A DNA stretch of 64,000 bases from Colwellia sp. (GTDB taxonomy: Bacteria; Pseudomonadota; Gammaproteobacteria; Enterobacterales; Alteromonadaceae). The DNA lies in contig JAHDIK010000006.1 of assembly GCA_020630795.1 (NCBI GenBank), positions 185,521-249,520 of the forward strand, read 5' to 3'. A program made the translations under genes and the position numbers. Each line of letters starts with the position of its first letter. Position 1 is the stretch's first letter. Positions 35,574 to 45,453 of this stretch are shown here, one piece after another. Under the pieces are notes generated by a model, which was not told where the DNA came from, searched no databases, and worked only from the letters and a program-made list of their open reading frames with translations.

Positions 35574-37355
35574 GTGGCTGATTACCAAGTTCCTTTAAAA
35601 GATATGAATTTCTTGTTGTTTGACGTGTTTAAAGCAGAAGCTTTGTGGGAAAACTTACCGCAATTAGCTGAACATGTAGATCGCGAAACCACTGAAGCTA
35701 TTTTACAAGAGTGTGCAAAAATAGCAGAACAGCAAGTTGCGCCATTATCGAGAGAAGGTGACGAAGTAGGCGTTAGTTTTAACGACGGTAAAGTAACAAC
35801 CGCTCCAGGTTTTAAAGAAGCATTCCAAACTTATGCGGCCGGTGGATGGACATCACTAGGTGGTGATGTAAACTACGGCGGTATGGGAATGCCTAAAATG
35901 GTTACCGCATTACATGAAGAAATGCTGTGTTCAGGCGATATTTCATTTTCACTTTATCCGGGGTTGACTGCTGGTGCAGGGCTTTCTCTTGCTAAACATG
36001 GTAGCGAAGAGCTAAAAGAGCGCTATTTAACACGTATGTATGCTGGCGATTGGACGGCTAGTATGTGTTTGACTGAGTCGCATGCGGGTACTGACCTAGG
36101 TATGATCCGAACAAAAGCCATCCCACAAGAAGATGGTACTTATCGAGTAACCGGAAATAAAATTTTTATTACTGCCGGCGAGCACGACTTAACTGAAAAC
36201 ATTGTACATTTAGTTTTAGCTAAATTACCTGATGCACCTGCAGGACCTAAAGGCATTTCATTATTTTTAGTACCTAAATATAAAGTAAACGACGATGAGT
36301 CGTTAGGTGAATTTAACAATGTAAGCTGTGGTTCTATCGAACATAAAATGGGTATTCATGCCTCAGCGACGTGTGTAATGAACTTTGATGACTCAGAAGG
36401 CTATTTGATTGGCGATTTAAATAAAGGTTTAAATTGCATGTTTACCATGATGAACTTTGAACGTATTGGAGTTGGGATTCAAGGTATTGGTGCTGCGGTT
36501 AGGTCATATCAAAATGCCCTTGAATACGCTAAAGATCGCTTACAGGGTAGATCACTTTCAGGTGCTAAAAGCCCTGAAAAACCAGCTGACTCTATTATGG
36601 TTCACGGTGACGTGCGTAGAATGTTGTTAAACATGAAAGCACTAACCGAAGGTTCGAGAGCGTTATCTACTTATATTTCAATGCAGCTTGATATGGCAAC
36701 TTACGGTGAAGGTGAAACAAAAGCGCAAGGCGAAGCGTTGTCAGCATTGATGACGCCATTAGCCAAAGCTTTCTTCACTGATATGGGATTTGATAGCACT
36801 GTAGCTGGTCAGCAAGTATTTGGTGGGCATGGCTTTATTCGCGAATGGGGTCAAGAGCAGCTTGTACGTGATACTCGTATTGCGCAAATATACGAAGGTA
36901 CTAACGGTGTTCAGGCGATGGATCTATTAGCTCGTAAAGTTGCTGGTAGTAAAGGCGAAATGATGAATGTATTCATCAATGAAGTAAGAACATACATTGA
37001 TGCAACTTCATCTTCAGAAATGAATGAGTTTATCGCACCACTTACTGAAGCAATTAACGATTTAGATTCGTTAACTAAAGACTTATTGGTTGCAGCGCAA
37101 GATAATGTTGAAGAGTTAGGTACATCAGCTAACGATTACCTTCACGTGTTTGGGTACACAGCAATGGCGTTTATTTGGGCTAAAATGGCAGAGGTTGCAC
37201 TAGAAAAACAAGCTTCTGGTGACAGCTTTTATGATTCAAAAATAAAAACCGCTCGCTACTACTTTGCTAAATTATTACCAAGAAAAGCGTCATTAATCGC
37301 CGCTATTCAAGCGGGTAGCAATACATTGTTCGAGATTGAAGACGAGTTGTTTTAA
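35574..37355 (+). CDS. Acyl-CoA dehydrogenase (long form)
   Basis: 593 residues from GTG 35574, chosen because GGAG (35564-35567) is 6 bases upstream and the family begins MADYQ/APL. The frame continues to a TTG at 35547. Domain order is N-terminal, middle and C-terminal FAD-binding parts with MCLTESHAGTDLG and VTGNKIFITAGEHD, then an extra C-terminal domain typical of the about 600-residue DmdC/AcdB-like group. Near the C-terminal domain QQVFGGHGFIREWGQEQLVRDTRIAQIYEGTNGVQ carries the catalytic-Glu region. It oxidises an acyl-CoA to the 2-enoyl-CoA in beta-oxidation; the chain length is unknown. Confidence 0.93.
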   Translation: MADYQVPLKDMNFLLFDVFKAEALWENLPQLAEHVDRETTEAILQECAKIAEQQVAPLSREGDEVGVSFNDGKVTTAPGFKEAFQTYAAGGWTSLGGDVNYGGMGMPKMVTALHEEMLCSGDISFSLYPGLTAGAGLSLAKHGSEELKERYLTRMYAGDWTASMCLTESHAGTDLGMIRTKAIPQEDGTYRVTGNKIFITAGEHDLTENIVHLVLAKLPDAPAGPKGISLFLVPKYKVNDDESLGEFNNVSCGSIEHKMGIHASATCVMNFDDSEGYLIGDLNKGLNCMFTMMNFERIGVGIQGIGAAVRSYQNALEYAKDRLQGRSLSGAKSPEKPADSIMVHGDVRRMLLNMKALTEGSRALSTYISMQLDMATYGEGETKAQGEALSALMTPLAKAFFTDMGFDSTVAGQQVFGGHGFIREWGQEQLVRDTRIAQIYEGTNGVQAMDLLARKVAGSKGEMMNVFINEVRTYIDATSSSEMNEFIAPLTEAINDLDSLTKDLLVAAQDNVEELGTSANDYLHVFGYTAMAFIWAKMAEVALEKQASGDSFYDSKIKTARYYFAKLLPRKASLIAAIQAGSNTLFEIEDELF

Positions 37356-37520
37356 TCAATACAGCTTTTCTCAATTAAATCGCATTTAAAAAACTCATAA
37401 GGCTACCTTATGAGTTTTTTTGTTGGCTAACGTTAAATTACTATTAATTCCTTAAGTTATTCATTCTTTTTAATAGATTCAATGTATACTTGCCACCTAA
37501 ATTTTAATTGAGATATTGTC

Positions 37521-38267
37521 TTGTTAGCTGTTCTTCGAATTATTTTAACCACATTAGCGTTAGTTATTATTTGCATTTGTGCGTGTATTTATTGTTTATT
37601 TAAACCGTTTCATAAAAATAACGTTTATGTTGTGTGTGGGTATTTAGGCAAAGTAACTAAGTTAATAGGGCTTGATGTAGAAGTTAGAGTTCCAGAGTCA
37701 GTTAAAAATATTGGTCCTGTTGTTTATATTTGTAACCATCAAAACACTTGGGATATGTTCACACTAGCGAACGCCATGCGTGAAAACACCGTTACCGTAG
37801 GTAAAAAAAGTTTAAAGTGGATGCCTTTTTTTGGCCAAATGTATTGGCTTACCGGTAATGTGTTGATCGACCGTAAAAATAAAAACAAAGCTAAAGGCAC
37901 CATAGAACAAACAGCAAATAAAATAAAAAACGACAAGCTATCTATTTGGTTATTCCCAGAGGGGACAAGAAGCTACGGAAAAGGTATTTTACCTTTTAAA
38001 ACAGGGGCTTTTAGAACGGCACAACAGGCTGAAGTACCTGTTGTACCTATATGCGCAAGTAGTTCTAATGATATTCAATTAAACCGTTGGAATAACGGAA
38101 AAATGATTATTGAATTTCAAGAACCTATCTACGTAGAGAAAGACAGTAAAGAAAGTGTTAAAGCGGCTACTCAGCGTGCTCACGATATTACTCGCGAACG
38201 ATTTGATGTATTAAATGAAGAAGCACGCGCTGCTTTTTCAAATGAAAGTAAAGAGAAAGTATTATGA
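37521..38267 (+). CDS. plsC: 1-acyl-sn-glycerol-3-phosphate acyltransferase
   Basis: 248 residues from a TTG with GAG about 8 bases upstream. The first 30 residues are hydrophobic. The catalytic NHxxxxD motif is NHQNTWD (His73, Asp78), with FPEGTR at residues 145-150 for substrate binding. It makes phosphatidic acid at the inner membrane. The stop overlaps the start of rraB by 4 bp (ATGA), so these are co-translated. Confidence 0.93.
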   Translation: MLAVLRIILTTLALVIICICACIYCLFKPFHKNNVYVVCGYLGKVTKLIGLDVEVRVPESVKNIGPVVYICNHQNTWDMFTLANAMRENTVTVGKKSLKWMPFFGQMYWLTGNVLIDRKNKNKAKGTIEQTANKIKNDKLSIWLFPEGTRSYGKGILPFKTGAFRTAQQAEVPVVPICASSSNDIQLNRWNNGKMIIEFQEPIYVEKDSKESVKAATQRAHDITRERFDVLNEEARAAFSNESKEKVL

Positions 38268-38614
38268 TAGATGAAGAATTACAAGAGTGGCTCACTCATA
38301 CTGAAAACCTAATATCAGACCTAATTGCTGATGGTTCAAATGAAGAAGTACATCATACGATAGAGCATCACTTTTCAAGTGCAAACTTTGAATTATTAGA
38401 AGCTGCTGCGGTAACTGCGTTTAAACTAGGTTATGAAGTTGAAGAACCAGAAGAAGCTGAAACAGACGCAGGCGAAAAAGTTTTTGCTTTTGATATTGTT
38501 ACAGAGCAAGCGCTTGAAGTAGATATTATTGGCGACGAAACTAAAATCATGTTCGAATTGGCGAAAAAGTGCAAAGTGGATTATGATGGATGGGGTACTT
38601 ACTTCGAAGAATAA
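38264..38614 (+). CDS. rraB: Regulator of ribonuclease E activity B
   Basis: 116 residues. Acidic throughout, with a C-terminal KCKVDYDGWGTYFEE block diagnostic of RraB (E. coli YjgD). It binds RNase E and inhibits its activity in the degradosome. It starts 4 bp inside plsC. Confidence 0.9.
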   Translation: MIDEELQEWLTHTENLISDLIADGSNEEVHHTIEHHFSSANFELLEAAAVTAFKLGYEVEEPEEAETDAGEKVFAFDIVTEQALEVDIIGDETKIMFELAKKCKVDYDGWGTYFEE

Positions 38615-38635
38615 AACGCCTATAGGAGTGATTCG

Positions 38636-38794
38636 ATGGATTGGATTAAACAGATTTTAGACCCTGCAATTTTGTCATTGCTAATACCTATTGTAGCTAT
38701 TATCGGCGCCTTTAGTGTTGCAGCATTTAAAGCGCATCTTAAACATGTAGAACGTATTGAAAAAATTAAGCATGGTTTAGACCCTGATGTTTAA
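38636..38794 (+). CDS. Small membrane protein, 52 residues
   Basis: An ATG at 38636 follows TAGGAG (38623-38628) with 7 bases of spacing. The product reads MDWIKQILDPAILSLLIPI then VAIIGAFSVAAFKAHLKHVE and a basic tail ending GLDPDV, so one transmembrane helix (about residues 10-32) with a cytoplasmic charged helix. The strong ribosome site, position 21 bases after rraB and the terminator right after it make it a real gene that an ORF length cut-off would miss. Family not recognised; a PspB-like membrane-associated helix layout is a loose similarity. Confidence 0.75.
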   Translation: MDWIKQILDPAILSLLIPIVAIIGAFSVAAFKAHLKHVERIEKIKHGLDPDV

Positions 38795-38820
38795 CATGTA
38801 GCGATATCATTATTTATATA

Positions 38821-38856
38821 AAAAAAAGCTAAGCAATTATTTGCTTAGCTTTTTTG
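38821..38856 (+). terminator. Terminator of the plsC-rraB-small protein operon
   Basis: AAAAAAAGCTAAGCAA paired with TTGCTTAGCTTTTTT around a TATT loop. The T-tract on + and A-tract on the left make it potentially bidirectional, also serving ccmE (-) which ends at 38918. Confidence 0.85.
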
Positions 38857-38917
38857 TTTTTATATCGCGTTTAAAGTGCTCTGTATTATTGAGTAGGGTC
38901 TTAAAGTCGAGGTTATA

Positions 38918-39406
38918 TTAATTCTCTACTGGCGCTGAATAATGTTGTTTTCCATCGCCTTCTAGCTCTTTAGGCATGTAGTTTTCGTCATGTTTAGCCA
39001 GTACTTCACTGGCTTCAATAAATTTTCCATCTACTAAAATACCGTTAGCTACAATTCCTTGTCCTTCTCTAAATAAGTCAGGCAGAATGCCATCATACTT
39101 TACAGTAATCATAGGGTCGTTTTCATCGAATGCTATCGGCATTCTCATATCAGCAAGTTTGAAGCTGATTTTTAAGCTATTTTCATCTCTGTTAACACTG
39201 CCAGGTACGACTAAACCACCAATTCGTAAGCGTTGGCCATTTACAGGTTTTACGCCTGAATCGTCTTTACCGTTATAAATTTCAGACGGCTTATAAAATA
39301 AATCAATATTTTGACTCAGTGCATACAGCACTAAACCAGCAACTACGCCTAAACCTATTAATATAGACGCTACAATTGTTAATCGTTTTTTACGACGTGG
39401 ATTCAT
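38918..39406 (-). CDS. ccmE: Cytochrome c maturation haem chaperone CcmE
   Basis: 162 residues with a basic N-terminus, one membrane anchor (about 10-30) and an OB-fold periplasmic domain. His139 in HDENYMP (Tyr143) is the covalent haem-binding residue of the HxxxY motif. It passes haem from CcmC to CcmF. It overlaps ccmD by 17 bp. The gene is last in the ccmABCDE operon. Confidence 0.95.
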   Translation of the reverse strand: MNPRRKKRLTIVASILIGLGVVAGLVLYALSQNIDLFYKPSEIYNGKDDSGVKPVNGQRLRIGGLVVPGSVNRDENSLKISFKLADMRMPIAFDENDPMITVKYDGILPDLFREGQGIVANGILVDGKFIEASEVLAKHDENYMPKELEGDGKQHYSAPVEN

Positions 39407-39647
39407 GAGGTTCCTCTAATAATTCTGCTTGAGATTGTGTTTGCTGTTCTGCTTGTTTTTTAGCCGCTTCACGTAACTTATTTTCACGGTGATAACGCTT
39501 TGCAATTTGTTCTTTCGTTTTTTTATGGCTACGACAGCTCATAAAAATTAAGAGTGCAATCATTAATGCACTTACGCCGTACGAAAGCCATACGTAAAAA
39601 CCATAGCCACCCATAGCAAAAAAAGCGTTAATACTGTCAAATTGCAT
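39390..39647 (-). CDS. ccmD: Cytochrome c maturation protein CcmD
   Basis: 85 residues with a single transmembrane segment (about 12-34) preceded by [16 protein letters not shown], the CcmD signature, and a long charged tail. It connects CcmABC with CcmE. Confidence 0.9.
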   Translation of the reverse strand: MQFDSINAFFAMGGYGFYVWLSYGVSALMIALLIFMSCRSHKKTKEQIAKRYHRENKLREAAKKQAEQQTQSQAELLEEPHESTS

Positions 39648-39649
39648 CG

Positions 39650-40393
39650 TTAACTTTCTCCCTTAACGGCTAAGTCTCTTACCCATTGTCGCATACCATT
39701 GCGGGCTAAAATTTCGGTTCTAAAGCGTATACAGGTAATAACGACGATGAGAAAAATAAAACCCATATAAGAGAATATAAATGGCCACAGCATATCTAAT
39801 GTCATTGAAGGTTTACCCATCTTACTTACCGTTGCTCCTTGATGAAGTGTATTCCACCACTCTACAGAGTACTTAATAATGGGAATGTTAATAACGCCAA
39901 CTAATGTTAAAATTCCTGCCGCTTTACCCGCCATTACTTTATCTTCAAAGGCGTTATGTAGCGCGATAACTCCTAAAAATAAAAAGAGCAAAATAAGTTG
40001 AGACGTTAACCGTGCGTCCCAAATCCACCAAGTACCCCACATAGGTTTACCCCAAGCTGCACCTGTAACCAATGAGATAAAAGTAAAAACCGCTCCAATT
40101 GGTGCCATGGCAGCTGCAGATGCATCAGCCAGTTTTAGCTGCCATACAATGCTACACAACGCCGCAATTGCCATTCCAACGTATATACCCATAGACAAAG
40201 TAGCGCTTGGTACATGTATGTAAAATATTCTGAAGCTATCACCTTGTTGGTAATCGGCTGGCGAAAAGAGTAATGCCCAAACTAATCCGATAGTTAGCAA
40301 TATAATTGATAAATACGAAAACCACGGAATTAACCTACCGGTTAAATGGTATGTAGTTTCAGGCTTTGCGTAAGGGTGTAACCATTTCCACAT
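39650..40393 (-). CDS. ccmC: Haem exporter/haem-handling protein CcmC
   Basis: 247 residues and six transmembrane helices. The WWD domain (WGTWWIWDARLTSQLILLFL, about 118-137) binds haem with flanking periplasmic His residues. It loads haem onto CcmE. The next gene starts 3 bases after its stop. Confidence 0.95.
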   Translation of the reverse strand: MWKWLHPYAKPETTYHLTGRLIPWFSYLSIILLTIGLVWALLFSPADYQQGDSFRIFYIHVPSATLSMGIYVGMAIAALCSIVWQLKLADASAAAMAPIGAVFTFISLVTGAAWGKPMWGTWWIWDARLTSQLILLFLFLGVIALHNAFEDKVMAGKAAGILTLVGVINIPIIKYSVEWWNTLHQGATVSKMGKPSMTLDMLWPFIFSYMGFIFLIVVITCIRFRTEILARNGMRQWVRDLAVKGES

Positions 40394-40394
40394 G

Positions 40395-41114
40395 TTAATT
40401 TGTACTCACTTTTAAAGCCGAAGATACGGCAAATGGTGCTAAGGTAAGCGTGCTAAAAAATAGTGCCGCGATTATAGCAAGCTGCCCTGTAAAAGGTAAA
40501 TTCATTGCGGCTGTATCAATTGCACTGGTGGCAAAAATCAGCACAGGAATATAGAGCGGTAATACAAGCAGGCTAAGTAAAACACCGCCTTTTTTTATAC
40601 CTACAGTAAGCGCAACACCAATTGCGCCAATTAGGCTGAGAATTGGTGTGCCAAGCAATAGCGTGATCATTAACGCGCCATAACTGTTTTCGTTTAAATG
40701 TAATAACACAGCGAGCAGTGGCGCAATAAATATAAGCGGCAAGCCTGTTAATAACCAATGCGCAACAATTTTAGCTAACACTAAAATAAAAATAGGGTGA
40801 GGGCTAAGTAGCATTTGTTCTAACGAACCATCGTTGTAATCAGACTTAAATAATCGGTCGAGCGATAAAAGTGTAGAGAGTAATGCGGCAACCCAAATTA
40901 TTCCCGGCGCAATTCTTGATAATGTGTTTGCTTCTGGTCCTATACCGAGCGGGAAAAGTGTAATAACAATAATAAAAAATAAAATAGGGTTAATAATGTC
41001 GTCTTTGTGTCGAAAGGCTAAAGTTACATCGCGCTTTAAAATAAGCATAAATGCTGACCGGTATGAAAGTGCTATAGGTTGATTCAATTGTGACGTAATT
41101 GCAGTATCAGACAT
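40395..41114 (-). CDS. ccmB: Cytochrome c maturation ABC transporter permease CcmB
   Basis: 239 residues and six hydrophobic segments. FKSDYNDGSLEQMLLSPHP is the CcmB hallmark. With CcmA it forms the ATPase that releases holo-CcmE. Confidence 0.94.
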   Translation of the reverse strand: MSDTAITSQLNQPIALSYRSAFMLILKRDVTLAFRHKDDIINPILFFIIVITLFPLGIGPEANTLSRIAPGIIWVAALLSTLLSLDRLFKSDYNDGSLEQMLLSPHPIFILVLAKIVAHWLLTGLPLIFIAPLLAVLLHLNENSYGALMITLLLGTPILSLIGAIGVALTVGIKKGGVLLSLLVLPLYIPVLIFATSAIDTAAMNLPFTGQLAIIAALFFSTLTLAPFAVSSALKVSTN

Positions 41115-41120
41115 AATTAG

Positions 41121-41786
41121 CTACTTAAAAAAACGATATTGTAGAGTGACTTTCTTCACTCTATTTTCAGGGAAACTTAAATCTTGGTGAGTTGTTAATA
41201 TAACGCAACCACCGTTATTCGCGTGTTGTAAAAATTTAGCTTCTAAGTTTTTTACACCTAGTTTGTCTATTGCGGTAAAAGGCTCGTCTAAAATCCAAAT
41301 GGGTGCTTTACTTTGCCATAACTTAGCTAAAGCGATTCTTCTATGTTGGCCTGCACTGAGGTGCGAAGCAAGGGCATCTTCAAATCCTAATAAATTGACT
41401 TCCGCTAGAGTTTTTTCGGCGTTTTCGGGAGCCATGCCATGAAGCGACAAGTTAAACTCAAGGTTTTCTTGAGCGGTCATTTCGCCTTTAACGCCCGGAA
41501 GGTGTCCTAAGTAAAGTAAATTTTGGTGATAATCTTCGTGTGCTTTGCCAATGCTCGTTTTATTAAATAGAACGTCACCTTCATAAGGTCTAGATAAGCC
41601 AGCAAGAATTCTTAGTAAGCTTGTTTTTCCTGAACCATTTGGTCCTTCAACTTGGATGATATCTCCAGGAAGCGCTTGCATATTAAGAGATTCAAATAAA
41701 ACACGATCTTCTCTTATGCATGTAAGGTTATTTGCTTCTAATAAAGGTTGGTTTAAGCTTTCTGTGCTATTCAACGAAAAATCCAA
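41121..41786 (-). CDS. ccmA: Cytochrome c maturation ABC transporter ATPase CcmA
   Basis: 221 residues. Walker A GPNGSGKTS (48-56), the signature LSAGQHRRIALAK and Walker B IWILDEP are all present. The protein is short, as usual for CcmA. It is the first gene of the minus-strand ccm operon. Confidence 0.95.
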   Translation of the reverse strand: MDFSLNSTESLNQPLLEANNLTCIREDRVLFESLNMQALPGDIIQVEGPNGSGKTSLLRILAGLSRPYEGDVLFNKTSIGKAHEDYHQNLLYLGHLPGVKGEMTAQENLEFNLSLHGMAPENAEKTLAEVNLLGFEDALASHLSAGQHRRIALAKLWQSKAPIWILDEPFTAIDKLGVKNLEAKFLQHANNGGCVILTTHQDLSFPENRVKKVTLQYRFFK

Positions 41787-42393
41787 AAGTAAGTTGACGA
41801 TTTAAGGCCATAAATAAAACCAGTAATGAATATGTTTATTTATTGAACGGTTAAATTTAACTGCTTTAGTATAACGAATGTTTCTCTACGTAAAATTGAT
41901 TTAGATCCAACTATCGTCAAGCGCAATATCATACTATAACCGCCAATAAAGGCTAGCAATTCATATTCATCCTAATTGAATGTTACATCTGAATATGTCG
42001 TAACATTGTCGGCAATATTATTAAGGCTTTCGAGTTCACTGCTTTAATTGAATTAAAGCGCAATATATTGTGGCTAATCATGTGTGAATGCTTGAATGAA
42101 CCTTGTATTATTCTTATAGATACGCGCTAACTTTATATGATAAATCATTACCGTTGATGCTAGAATACCGTCAATTTTGGGAGAAGAGTTATATCAGTTG
42201 ATTGTAAAGTTATCAGTGTATTGACATAAATCATTACACTTTTTAATGAATGATCACACACATAGCTTTGATAAAATTTGCAGGATTTTGAACGTACAAA
42301 TTAACAGTTAGTTTCGAAACATTAAAATGCACATATTTGGTTTACCTTACATAGTTCGTACAACGATTTTAAAAATAGTAGTCGGAGAAAAAA
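41787..42393. promoter_or_regulatory. 607-base divergent ccmA/ccmF intergenic region with FNR-like half sites
   Basis: No ORF is supported. TTGAT-TTAG-ATCCA at 41896-41909 matches the FNR box TTGAT-N4-ATCAA at nine of ten positions. TTGAC-ATAA-ATCAT at 42221-42234 matches at eight. They lie upstream of ccmA and ccmF respectively. AT-rich sequence elsewhere gives ambiguous promoter elements. Confidence 0.35.
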
Positions 42394-44427
42394 ATGATAC
42401 CTGAGCTAGGACACTTTGCTCTAATAATTGGATTAGCGTTTGCTATATGTTTAAGTATAGTGCCGTTAGTTGGTGTAGTTACCAAGCACCAACAACTTAT
42501 TACATATGCTAAACCTTTAACGTTTGGTATGTTTTCGTTTGTAGCGATCAGTATCATTATTCTAGGGTATTGTTTTGTAACCGATGACTTCTCTGTTTTG
42601 TATGTTGCAAGCCATTCAAATAGCCACTTACCTTATTACTTTAAAATGAGCGCAGTATGGGGCGGCCATGAAGGTTCGTTATTATTGTGGGTGTTTTCTT
42701 TAACTGCTTGGACTGCGGCTGTTGCCAAATTTAGTGACGGCATTGAAGATGCCTTTATTGCGCGTGTTCTATCTGTATTGGGCATGATTGTCGTTGGCTT
42801 TGCTGCATTTACTCTTCTTACCTCAAATCCATTTGATCGTTTGTGGCCTAACGTTCCAGCGGAAGGTCGCGACTTAAACCCATTACTTCAAGATGTTGGC
42901 TTAATTGTTCATCCACCTTTGTTGTATATGGGGTATGTTGGTTTTGCTGTAGCATTTGCTTTTGCTGTAGCTGCACTAATGTGTGGAAAGCTTGACGCTG
43001 CTTGGGCGAGATGGGCTCGTCCTTGGACCGTAAGCGCGTGGGTATTTTTAACGCTTGGTATCGCGCTAGGTAGCTGGTGGGCATATTATGAATTAGGCTG
43101 GGGCGGATGGTGGTTTTGGGATCCCGTAGAAAACGCATCTTTTATGCCTTGGTTAGTTGGTACGGCTTTAATTCATTCTTTAGCAGTAACAGAAAAGCGA
43201 GGAACGTTTAGAAATTGGACCGTTTTACTGGCTATTTTCGCCTTTAGTTTAAGCTTGTTAGGAACCTTTTTAGTGCGTTCAGGCGTTATTACGTCTGTAC
43301 ACTCATTTGCCGCAGACCCTAGTCGTGGTTTGTTTATTTTGTTATTACTCGCTATTGCTGTTGGTGGGTCGTTAACGTTATTCGCGTTTAGGGCTTCAAA
43401 CGTGGCTAGTTTTAGTCGCTTTGCTTTTTATTCTCGCGAAACAGCTTTGTTAATTTGTAACGTTATTCTTGTTGTAGCCGCAGTTACTGTATTGTTAGGA
43501 ACGCTATATCCGCTCTTAGTTGATTCACTGGGATATGGAAAAATTTCAGTTGGTCCTCCTTACTTCAATGCTGTTTTTGTACCGATAATGAGTTTCTTAT
43601 TTGTAGTTATGGGGATAGGGCCATTAATTCGTTGGAAAAAAGCTAAAAAAGGCGAGTTACGTAAACAAATTTTTTCTCCTTCTATCATTAGCATCATTGT
43701 TGGCTTAGCATTTCCGTTTTTGTATGGCGGTGAGTTTAATGCGTGGGTAGCAATGGGTGTAACCTTAGGTTGTTGGGTTGAGCTAGTTGTATTAAAAGAG
43801 TTATACAACAGCGCTAAAAAGCCTGATGGCTCGATTGCATTTTCTCGACTTTCATTAAGCCAAATTGGTATGACGTTAGCTCACCAAGGTATTGCTGTAA
43901 CAATTATTGGCGTAACGTTAGTGTCTGTGTATGAGTCAGAAACAAATATTAAAATGTTTACTGGTGATACTGCGACTGTTTCGGGTTATGAAATTACTTT
44001 TAATGGCGTAAAACCAGTTAAAGGTCCTAATTACTCAGCCGAACAAGGGCAAATTGAAGTCCACAAAAATGGTGAGTTTGTTAGCTTATTACAACCTGAA
44101 AGACGCACGTATTTAGTGCAAACAATGGGAATGACAGAAGCGGCAATTGATCCTGGTTTATTCAGAGACGTTTATGTTGCATTGGGTGATCCGCTGCCAC
44201 AAAACGCGTGGGCTATTAGAGTTCACTATAAGCCGTTTGTTCGTTGGATTTGGTTAGGTGCAATATTTATGGCGTTAGGTGGTACAGTTAGTATGCTAGA
44301 TAAACGCTACCGCAGAAAAAAAACAGTACCCGCCATTAAGAATACAACGGCGAATTCACAAACAGGTTTAGCAAACGAAAATGCTACACCTACACCTGTT
44401 GCCGTAAATACAACGGGAGGGCAGTAA
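42394..44427 (+). CDS. ccmF: Haem lyase CcmF
   Basis: 677 residues, about 15 transmembrane helices. The WWD domain (GWGGWWFWDPVENASFMPWL, near residue 235-255) holds haem and flanking His residues. Together with CcmH it attaches haem to apocytochrome c. GGAG is 8 bases before the ATG. The C-terminal tail is extended and Thr/Asn-rich. It heads the plus-strand operon ccmFGHI. Confidence 0.96.
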   Translation: MIPELGHFALIIGLAFAICLSIVPLVGVVTKHQQLITYAKPLTFGMFSFVAISIIILGYCFVTDDFSVLYVASHSNSHLPYYFKMSAVWGGHEGSLLLWVFSLTAWTAAVAKFSDGIEDAFIARVLSVLGMIVVGFAAFTLLTSNPFDRLWPNVPAEGRDLNPLLQDVGLIVHPPLLYMGYVGFAVAFAFAVAALMCGKLDAAWARWARPWTVSAWVFLTLGIALGSWWAYYELGWGGWWFWDPVENASFMPWLVGTALIHSLAVTEKRGTFRNWTVLLAIFAFSLSLLGTFLVRSGVITSVHSFAADPSRGLFILLLLAIAVGGSLTLFAFRASNVASFSRFAFYSRETALLICNVILVVAAVTVLLGTLYPLLVDSLGYGKISVGPPYFNAVFVPIMSFLFVVMGIGPLIRWKKAKKGELRKQIFSPSIISIIVGLAFPFLYGGEFNAWVAMGVTLGCWVELVVLKELYNSAKKPDGSIAFSRLSLSQIGMTLAHQGIAVTIIGVTLVSVYESETNIKMFTGDTATVSGYEITFNGVKPVKGPNYSAEQGQIEVHKNGEFVSLLQPERRTYLVQTMGMTEAAIDPGLFRDVYVALGDPLPQNAWAIRVHYKPFVRWIWLGAIFMALGGTVSMLDKRYRRKKTVPAIKNTTANSQTGLANENATPTPVAVNTTGGQ

Positions 44428-44428
44428 C

Positions 44429-44977
44429 GTGGGTAAGTTAATACGTTTTCTTCCGTTGGTGTTAGTCGTTGCTCTTGGTGTTGTGTTATATCGAGGCTTA
44501 TCTCTTAATCCTATGGAACTTCCGTCTGCAATGATTGGCAAGGCATTTCCTGAGTTTTCGTTATATGGTGTTTACGACGCTAAAACCTTAAAAACTCAAA
44601 AAGACCTAAAGTCAGGCATTAAATTAGTGAATGTTTGGGGAACGTGGTGTCCGTCATGTAGAGTTGAGCACGACTTCTTGATGCAGCTTTCTAAATCTGA
44701 TCGATTTACTATTTATGGTTTGAATTATGACGATGAAAGAGGATTGGCGCAGAATTGGTTAACAACGTTAGGTAATCCTTATGAATTTTCATTGTTTGAT
44801 GAAGAAGGAAAGTTAAGTGTAAACCTAGGCGTTTATGCGGCACCTGAAACCTTTGTTATTGATCACAATAACATTATTCGTAAGCGCTTTGCTGGTCCTC
44901 TCAATCCAAACGTTTGGCAACAAGAATTTGAGCCATTATTGGCACAAATAGAACAAGAACAAAAAGCAGGTAATTAG
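44429..44977 (+). CDS. ccmG: Thiol-disulfide oxidoreductase CcmG (DsbE)
   Basis: 182 residues with an N-terminal membrane anchor and a thioredoxin fold with WCPSC (Cys74, Cys77). It reduces the CXXCH thiols of apocytochromes in the periplasm. Start is GTG, one base after ccmF ends; GGAGGG lies upstream. Confidence 0.93.
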   Translation: MGKLIRFLPLVLVVALGVVLYRGLSLNPMELPSAMIGKAFPEFSLYGVYDAKTLKTQKDLKSGIKLVNVWGTWCPSCRVEHDFLMQLSKSDRFTIYGLNYDDERGLAQNWLTTLGNPYEFSLFDEEGKLSVNLGVYAAPETFVIDHNNIIRKRFAGPLNPNVWQQEFEPLLAQIEQEQKAGN

Positions 44978-44978
44978 T

Positions 44979-45449
44979 ATGTTATTAAGATTGTTGAGCG
45001 TATTCATTATTTCACTTGTATGTGTATTCTCTTTGCCTGTTGATGCAAACGCGATTGACACATACGAGTTTAAAGATGAAGTGACTAAAACGCGTTTTAA
45101 CGCATTAACTAAAGAGTTGCGTTGTCCTAAATGTCAAAATCAGAATTTGGCCGACTCTAACTCTCCAATCGCTGCTGACTTACGTCGAGAAGTTTATGAT
45201 TTGCTTAAGCAAGGTAAAGCAGACATTGAAATAGTTGACTTTATGGTGGCTCGATATGGGGAGTTTGTATTGTATCGCCCACGTGTTTCTAGCCTTACCT
45301 ATATTCTTTGGTTCGGCCCTGCATTTTTACTTTTAGGTGGCGTTGTCGTAGTCGTTTATGTACTGCGTAAAAAGCCTAAAGAAAAAACAACAGACATACT
45401 GACTGATGAGCAAAAAAGTCAGCTTGATAACATACTAAAAGACAAATAA
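44979..45449 (+). CDS. ccmH: Cytochrome c maturation protein CcmH
   Basis: 156 residues: signal peptide, RCPKCQNQNLADSNSPIA with the LRCxxC motif (Cys49, Cys52), then a C-terminal membrane helix. This is the short CcmH form without the TPR part, which is the separate next gene. It reduces apocytochrome in the haem-ligation complex. Confidence 0.94.
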   Translation: MLLRLLSVFIISLVCVFSLPVDANAIDTYEFKDEVTKTRFNALTKELRCPKCQNQNLADSNSPIAADLRREVYDLLKQGKADIEIVDFMVARYGEFVLYRPRVSSLTYILWFGPAFLLLGGVVVVVYVLRKKPKEKTTDILTDEQKSQLDNILKDK

Positions 45450-45453
45450 TTAC

